From the NCBI GenBank assembly GCA_947568835.1, contig OX387610.1:2174501-2238500 (forward strand): DNA of 64,000 nucleotides, read 5' to 3'. Below the pieces are notes generated by a model that ran no database searches, was not told where the DNA came from, and was given only the letters and a program-made list of their open reading frames with translations. The DNA comes from Protonemura montana (Eukaryota; Arthropoda; Insecta; Plecoptera; Nemouridae). A program made the position numbers and the translations under genes. Below, one piece after another: positions 57,576 to 64,000 of this stretch (position 1 is the stretch's first letter; each line of letters begins with the position of its first letter).

Positions 57576-58882
57576 TTCATCTATCAAATAATCTATCAAA
57601 TGGTTTTTAGTTCAATTTGCAAATATTTTGCGTTTTACATTGAGAAACTGGATGAAATAAGTGGCTTTATTGGAACAGACAGTTGGAATAGACATTTTAA
57701 ACATGTCATTCTTGATCGATTAGATTGGTTACCAACCTAGCCGTTGAACCCCAAGTTGTCAGCTGTTGCTGGCCTGTGCCATCAACACTGACACGGCCGG
57801 AAGACTGACACGTCTTTAAAGTAAAGTAACAATTACTTTTTGTTTCTATTGATATTTCATAGCTTCGGAGAAGTATATGGTATTTATATGCGCTATTGAT
57901 ATTGTGCTGGGGTTAAATAAACTCAAATTGAGTAGGAGATGATGAGATTAGGTGTGTCTTTAAGATGATAATTAAATTATTAGACGTGAGATCCTCATTA
58001 GATTTCATAGAGTAAACATCTCCCAAAACTTGAACTTCCTTCACTTGATTTGTGCTTTAAAACTTACTTTTAGGCTAGATTATCTCCACGACTTTATATT
58101 TTGCAACGGTAGTTAGTGTGAAGTATGTAAGATCACTTACAGCATTCATTTCGGGTTGATGTAAGTGATGTAAGTGATGTAAGCGATTAGAGTGATTTGA
58201 TTGAAAATTACCTGAGCATAAGATTCGTTGGAAGTTCTGTTAGCGGCTATGAAAATCGAGTACAAAAGAACCTACCTCTGTTTCCGCACCATTTGGCTTA
58301 TGCCCAATTGTGAGTCCCCTTTTTGAGGATCTAATAATAATAATAGTAATAATATTAATAATAAAATACCCCGCGCATTGCAAGCGTTTGAAATTCAAAT
58401 CAAAATTCACAGAAAATACCAAAAAAAAATAGTATTAAACATATCTTGTTTCAAATACTAGATCAAAAAAACTGGTGTACGAAACCGGTGATAGCTTCGT
58501 TAGGTAATGCTTCAGCTTGGTTAGCGCACACAAAGGATAGGAACCTGACTGATACTGATACGCCACTGTGAATTACGGGGGTGTCGTGGCAATTTGACTA
58601 TCAGACGGCCCAATTATCCAGTCAAACGCCCCTCATCCGGGACAGGGTGGTAGATGTGATAGCAGCATGATCACACAACACACAATGGGGAGTGTTGTAT
58701 CAGCCGACAGCATACAAGAGCCAGAACATGGCGACAGGACGGGGTCTAGAGTCGATCATTAGGAGGGGAATTCATATCTGGTATGCTAACACAGTATTAT
58801 TACAATTATTTGAAATATTTAAAACTGTAGAAACGCATTAAGACTCGGGTGTTTGCGGAAAGTAAACTCGCACACGGGCGTG
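57576..58882. other. intron sequence with a P fragment
   Basis: A further P arm fragment lies at 58338-58405 (AAAATACCCCGCGCATTGCA). A 10-bp repeat (GATGTAAGT) lies near 58158. No gene recognised. Confidence 0.4.
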
Positions 58883-59048
58883 ATGGTTTTTAGACTCATG
58901 TCTACTTGATTTAGTCTTAGCACTAGTTTTAACAAAAACTATTTGAAATGGGTTTTGAATGCTAAGTAAAGGAAAATGCTAAGTAAGAGAAAATTTAGTT
59001 GTCCTTTGCTTAGAATTCAAAACCCATTTCAAATAGTTTTTGTTCACA
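58883..59048. mobile_element. foldback element F4
   Basis: The left arm GGTTTTTAGACTCATGTCTA through GGGTTTTGAATGCTAAGTAA returns inverted at about 59008-59047 (TTAGAATTCAAAACCCATTT). The centre is shortened. Confidence 0.6.
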
Positions 59049-61779
59049 AACAGACGCTTTATTATAAGTATATAGATAGATAGATAAAACGCTTTGTGCC
59101 CAGGTAGGTTTTCAGACATCAATTTTAAGAGTTTTTCGTCGATTTCAGCCCAGAAGCGTCCACACAAAGCTATGGTCAGCATTCCCCTCCATGTACATCA
59201 CCAACGACCTTATCTCTTACCAACAAACCAAGAAAATAGCAAAGCAAACAACCGAAATCACACGCAATTTCAACGCCCGATATCCATTATCAGCCTCCCC
59301 TTTCTAACTGCACCAGGCTTCCAATATTTTCCATCCGAGAGTAAATCGACGCCTCCACCTCTAGGAACGCGATCAAATTGCACCAAGATAACGACGAGTG
59401 CTCGCCTTGTTTTCTCTCCCACGAGAACCGGGATGGAAGAGATTGTTGTCTGGACGCATGAATTCCAGACAGTTTGTAATCGATGAGGACCGCGATATAG
59501 GATGGCCCTCGTTGCGAGTGTTTTACGGGCTAGTGCTTCGGTAAAGTCGGAATAACATTTGAATTGGTTCAAAATTGTACAGACTTTTTTACAATCTTAA
59601 ACCTAGGGGTTTAAATATGTTTTATTTTAAACGTTATCGGTCAAAATGTCCCACAATCTTTGTATACCTATCACGATATGGGTTACCTGATTATAAATAG
59701 ATTTGTGATACCATGCGGAGAGAGCCCGGGTGAAATTTGTGTGCCATTTTGTAATCTCATAACCTTTTAAAAGTCTAATGAAATGAACAAAATGGCTGAG
59801 TAACTCGTGGCGCTTTCTAGTAGCTACGCTAGTAATTAGTTGCGTTGCTAGGCAACAACACTGTTGTTTATTTTAAAACCAGTAATGGCCGAGTGATCTT
59901 GAGATTATTTATTTATTTGTATCTTTCTGAGTTTAATTACACTATTGACACAAACATTATGGGTTTTAATGAGTGTGCCGTTTATTCTAGTTCTGACACT
60001 TACTTGTTTACTAAGCAACGATTTTATATTTTGAAAATACTGTTTAAATATAACGAAGTACCGAAAGTACAGTTTCATTGCTGTAATTCGCAATTTTACT
60101 AGCAGGAAAGTGGCAATCCAAGAAAGTACCCTTATATTGAGCTTATTTTTTGCGCTATGCCAAAAGCACAAGCTGGATATAGTTCCAGAAAGGGAATCTA
60201 GTCTAGACTTCATGAGTCTAACCTTCGCAAATGTAATCAGAAGGTAATAACGTAAGAGACAGTAAAAGAGGTGGTCGAATTTGTAAGCTAGTCCTAATGA
60301 TCCAATCAGCAACGCTCTCTCAAGACGTTGAGTTAGAAAATAGAGAGTTGATCGACCAAAGAAAGCCATTTCTTCGAAAAGGAACAAAAGACTGATTTTC
60401 TCTGAACTTTTCACCCCACAAAGAAATCGAATAGATAACTTTGTGAACATGTTTATCTTGCTACAATCGCTATTTTCTTCGAGTGGTTATAACTACCGTG
60501 CAATCGGTGTTCTGGAAGGTGGTTTAATAGTGGTTTTGTAGTGGTTTTGAGGTGGTTTTTCCCACTGATTGCCACACATTTGTTTGCAAGTGTGGTTTTT
60601 GTTTCACCTAATTTATCTTGTTAATCGGCTGCTTGTGTCCGTTACAGCTGATTTATGCTGATCTAGAGGCTATTCTATTTCTTGGTGCTTTCTCTCTTAG
60701 CCCGAGTAAACTTAGGGTAGCCGTAAAGGAAACAATTTTCACTATTATGTTACAAAATAGTTTAAACTTATTCAAAGGGATGCATTGAATTTAAACGATA
60801 ATTTTAATGACAAATCGTACACAGTTTTCCAAAGAAACTTGTGAATTGAAAGATTTTAGAAGTGAAAGTGTTCGAAAAATACTTTTAAGCTCTCATAATA
60901 ATATTTGTAAGTTTTGCTTTTGGAAAGACATGGGCAAGAGCTGAAGCGGTCATCGTAACCTCTCCTGCTATATTATTTTGTCAACAAAAATGTAATAGTT
61001 GTGTTTTATTTCCATTAGCTTTATCTATTTTCACGGCATCGCACAAACGATGAACTAGCAAAGCAATTTTATACACAAAGACATTTTCTTGAGTTATTTG
61101 ATTTGCTTTTTACCTTCATATTGACATTGAACGTAACCCAGCTTCCTACGTGGGACTCTCGAACTCATCTCAGGAAACCGAACTTGGATATAGGAATCAC
61201 TTTGAAAAAATGTCGGTTACTTTTCAGTCCCTAAGATCAAAGTGCTCTTGTCAAATACCTCAGGTCACTCACATTAAACTACAGAGGCGTCGATCTTGAT
61301 AGTAGATTTGCTGCCGGCTTCCTTTCTTTGCCTGAGCTTTGATCTCTTCATGAAGATGCTATTACAAATAACCCAAAGGCAGAGAAAAGATTAACTTTTC
61401 GAAACTAATCTTTTATCCATTATTAACGAACCATTTCCATTTAAGTTATTCAGTAGTTAGAAACTACTTTTCTTCTCAAAATCTTAATGTCTGTTTATCT
61501 TTTTAACTGTAGTTTAACCGGAGGAGAGAATTTGGCGTAGACGCAACAGTTTTAACAAAATAAACCCATAGAAAACATCATCCGCATTTTTCAAATCTAT
61601 AAATAAATAACACAGACCAAAGTGAACCTCATGTTCAACAAAATGCTATAGCAACATTTCATTTACAATTTTACCTATTTTAGGCAAATAATTCCGCAGA
61701 TGAAAGGCAGATGAAATATACACATAAACCTCAAGAAATCTTTGTATACTAACGCCTCTCCTCCCTTGTGCCTTTCTAG
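59049..61779. other. intron sequence before DPP exon 2
   Basis: Open frames at 59094-59572 (both strands) and 60450-59905 (minus, 181 codons) show no recognisable domain and are not called. No repeats recognised. The 3' end has a pyrimidine-rich tract, CCTCTCCTCCCTTGTGCCTT, before the acceptor. Confidence 0.4.
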
Positions 61780-61993
61780 GAGCTGGTGGCTTCAACCCCC
61801 AACGAACGCAACTGGCGCGGCATTCTGATCGCCCTGCTAGTGATCGTCGCCGTCCTCGGCTTAATCGTCTTCTCCATCGTCTTGTTGTCACCACCCGATG
61901 AGGGACCGCGAGTCAAGGGCCGGAAGTTCACTATCGAGGACATTCTAGGACAGCACTTCCGGGCACCAAGGTTCAACGGCACCTGGGTCTCAG
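61780..61993 (+). CDS. DPP6/DPP10: exon 2 of the DPP6/10-like gene: membrane anchor and start of ectodomain
   Basis: Acceptor CCTTTCTAG|GAG at 61779/61780; donor TCAG|GTAACA at 61993/61994; 71 codons plus one base (phase 0 in, phase 1 out). The first residues, ELVASTPNERNWRG, match the DPP6/DPP10 signature ELVGSNPPQRNWKG, which DPP4, DPP8 and DPP9 lack. A transmembrane helix follows (ILIALLVIVAVLGLIVFSIV) and then a juxtamembrane stretch RKFTIEDILGQ...WVSG, equivalent to the start of the beta-propeller ectodomain. The family are single-pass type II proteins related to dipeptidyl peptidase IV. DPP6/10 members are catalytically inactive and assemble with Kv4 channels through this helix. Catalytic residues lie beyond the window, so activity cannot be judged. 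GC-rich codon use contrasts with the AT-rich introns. Confidence 0.9.
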
Positions 61994-62129
61994 GTAACAC
62001 TATTTGTACTCAGTTCAATTAGACTAAATCCTCTTCAGCAAAAATGGTACTTTTCATTTGCCGACTGAAAACCTAAAACCTATCAGAAGCAATCATGAGA
62101 AAGGTTTTAAGAAAAAGGGTCATACCAAG

Positions 62130-62412
62130 ATGAAATCTTATTTAAATTGCAAACGCTTGCAATGCACGGGGTATTTTATTATTATGAACACTATAACCGT
62201 CTCAAAAATTGATGTCCAAACGGGGACTTAAACCCCGATCTTCACCTATGGCGGGTGTTGCTCTAATCAGTCATTCTCATCAAAAACACTAAAATCGTCT
62301 CAAAAAACAACTGTTGAAGTAGCTCAATGGGTTAGAGCAAAACCCGCGACAAGTGGAAATCGGGGTTCAAGTCCCCGTTTGGGCATCAATTTTTGAGAAG
62401 GTTATAATGTTC
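62130..62412. mobile_element. tRNA-like element P, inverted dimer with deleted centre
   Basis: The reverse tRNA-like half (62196-62262, B box complement GGGACTTAAACCCC) is joined directly to a forward half (62310-62390, B box GGTTCAAGTCCCC) through CAGTCATTCTCATC. Outer arms match the 26 kb dimer. It lies 137 bp after exon 2. Confidence 0.7.
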
Positions 62413-62970
62413 ATAATAATTTTGAAAAATGTAATACCATAACAAAGATAATTGGTGATAAGATGATTTTTTTTTCTGTATTGTTCTGCTTTGAGAGAAT
62501 TGTTGGCCCTAAAAAGGGCATGGTATGGGCACCGGGGCCCTTTTAGGACCGAGAATATCCTCCACAACTTATCACCAATTAAAGACTATGAAAACCGCCG
62601 CCAATTCAATCTATTTGACCTCATCAACCAATTCTACACATCTCTGACAATCCCGATACACCAGAATTACTACCTACCTTTAGCCACATGTAGATAACAT
62701 AGATTAGCATATGAAGTTCATCCAGAAATCATGTCATGTCACATCCATTGGACGCTCGAGCGACCTGTTGGAATCAGCTGGCTGGAAACACAGATGCCCA
62801 TTACGGGATACGACGTCTCTAGCATGTAGACTCCATTTATATTCGATGGATTTGGTCGGCCAGCCGTCCTGTCAGTTTCAGTTGGATCTATTTGTTTTCT
62901 CTTCTCTCTCTCTCTCTCTAGTCTTTGTTACACTCTCTTTATCTCTGGATGGTTCATACCAATTCCACGC
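62413..62970. other. intron sequence with a stem-loop resembling the histone 3' end
   Basis: On the minus strand GCCCT-TTTT-AGGGC (about 62519-62506) resembles the histone mRNA stem-loop. No histone coding sequence lies beside it. A (TC)n run lies near 62906-62919. Confidence 0.35.
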
Positions 62971-63290
62971 ACCGTTCAGTGGGAGAACAAACTTTCCCAA
63001 TAGAGGCGCCACCGGTCGTGTTGGGCTGACATTTCAGCCAACTGTCATTTTTTTAAATCATCTCCGCTGATGTCCTCCTTTTTCCTTTCGCTCTAAAGCT
63101 TACGTCATGACAAGATCTTCTGTCTTTCGAGCTATTAGAAAATGTTTCTACTGAATTTAAAATCCTGTGAATTATTTTGCAGATATAATAAGTATTTTTA
63201 AATATCGTAACTGAAATTCCATTAATGAGTTGGTAGCAATGCTGGAGAACAGCTACGGGCTGGACTGAAAGTCTTGAGCAGAAATACTGA
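62971..63290 (+). mobile_element. element X5 (54-bp-satellite family, one degenerate unit)
   Basis: The terminal blocks CCGTTCAGTGGGAGAAC and AGAGGCGCCACCGGTCGTG, the body AAAGCTTACGTCATGACAAG, and a degenerate 54-bp unit at 63228-63270 (GCAATGCTGGAG, GGGCTGGACTG) occur in the same order as X1 read in reverse. Confidence 0.6.
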
Positions 63291-64000
63291 AAACATTAGT
63301 GAATATTCTGACATGACAATACTCTTCATGGTGATCGTCTGGAGTGCTAGACTTTCCGGAGGGTTTTATCGAAACCACCAGTTGGGATTATTTCATTCCC
63401 AAGCACCTTTGTTTGGCCAAACTATTGTTCTGTAAAAGCATTGTTGTAGCCAGCTCGGACTAAAGTTACTGCCAAATTGTTGCTCAACTCGCCTTTATAC
63501 TGCAATTCTAGCTGCTCTCTGATAGTTCCGATTTCAATGCGTTTATTTCTGAATCTATAGTTCAATGCGGAGAACGACGCACTGACCAAAAAGGTTGAAA
63601 ATCAAATAATTTGGGAGAGTAATTTTCTTCCATGCATGAGCTTTTTGTGTGGATACATTTCAGTGGATATCGGCAATTCTAAAGCTGCTAAAAGCTAAAC
63701 GCAGTATTTTTTCGATTGTGAGATCCTAAAATACAAAAAAAAAGGGGCTCATAGATCCTGAGGGCTAAAATATACGTGGAACAGTAAAAAAGTAAACAAT
63801 TCTCATTTAATTCAAAGTAATCACTTAAAAAATACTCATGATAAAAGGTCAGCCACTCTAGGGAGGTCAACACGTGAGAAAGTTGGCAGCCATGAGCAGG
63901 GGGAACGCCAGGTAAGGCTCGACTAAGAAGTCGAAGTCCTCTACAGACGTCTCTGACTTAGAGAAGGAGTCTCTGTAGATAAGATAGCAGCAAATTCTCT
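63291..64000. other. intron sequence to the window edge
   Basis: No further DPP exon could be identified; a phase 1 exon continuing the ectodomain is expected downstream. No repeats recognised. Confidence 0.4.

Noticed and set aside
59905..60450. 181-codon minus-strand ATG frame in the DPP intron
   Set aside because: The longest non-repeat frame, but it has no domain or splice context. Its terminal AATAAATAA makes an AT-rich chance frame or a decayed gene equally likely.
63431..63600. Minus-strand frame ending LVRAGYNNAFTEQ
   Set aside because: About 59 codons, no start codon, no domain; a frame break prevents extension to an upstream ATG.

Overview
This is a 64 kb piece of animal nuclear DNA: AT-rich and repeat-dense, with GT-AG introns, poly(A) signals, and no operons or long intronless genes. 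Pol III-type short elements derived from 5S rRNA and tRNA, MITE-like elements and long minisatellites point to an invertebrate, probably marine. The sequence alone does not give me the phylum.

Two protein genes are well supported, both on the + strand. The first (CDS 1768-2943, one intron) encodes a 272-residue secreted protein: a signal peptide, a Gly/Arg/Trp-rich segment, a globular segment whose pattern resembles a degenerate SGNH (GDSL) fold, and an elastin-like Val-Pro tail. The second is the 5' end of a DPP6/DPP10-type gene, a membrane-anchored dipeptidyl-peptidase-like Kv4 channel partner. Its shared exon 2 (61780-61993) encodes the diagnostic juxtamembrane motif, the transmembrane helix and the start of the ectodomain. 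Two short candidate first exons precede it (31780-31809 and 49472-49549). Both end in phase 0 at good donor sites and would join exon 2 exactly where the human DPP6 isoforms diverge. The rest of the gene lies beyond the right edge.

Most of the remainder is repeats. The families seen are: (i) a 5S rRNA-derived SINE whose 91-bp promoter unit is itself amplified 1-7 times (19.0, 20.9, 28.2, 40.6, 42.6, 45.0, 47.0 and 55.6 kb); (ii) a tRNA-like element that occurs as inverted dimers (10.8, 18.8, 26.1-26.6, 57.5, 58.3, 62.1 kb); (iii) a second tRNA-like SINE (0.3, 9.6, 12.5 kb); (iv) foldback elements with a hammerhead-ribozyme-like core (8.3, 17.5, 43.7, 58.9 kb), one of them split by a hAT-like MITE with an 8-bp target duplication; (v) a CACTA-like MITE in two inverted copies (7.7 and 41.8 kb); (vi) two element families carrying internal minisatellites of 54 bp and 60 bp; and (vii) simple arrays with units of 8, 10, 11, 15, 20, 43, 92 and about 110 bp. 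No transposase, reverse transcriptase or integrase domain is visible, so every mobile element here appears non-autonomous.

Nearly all long open frames lie inside arrays whose period is a multiple of 3, or whose unit lacks stops, and are not genes. The observations most worth a second look are the promoter-amplified 5S SINEs, the inverted tRNA-like dimers, the hammerhead-like foldbacks, the alternative first exons of the DPP gene with canonically spaced core promoter motifs, the secreted SGNH-like protein, and a palindrome cluster at 25.7-25.95 kb.
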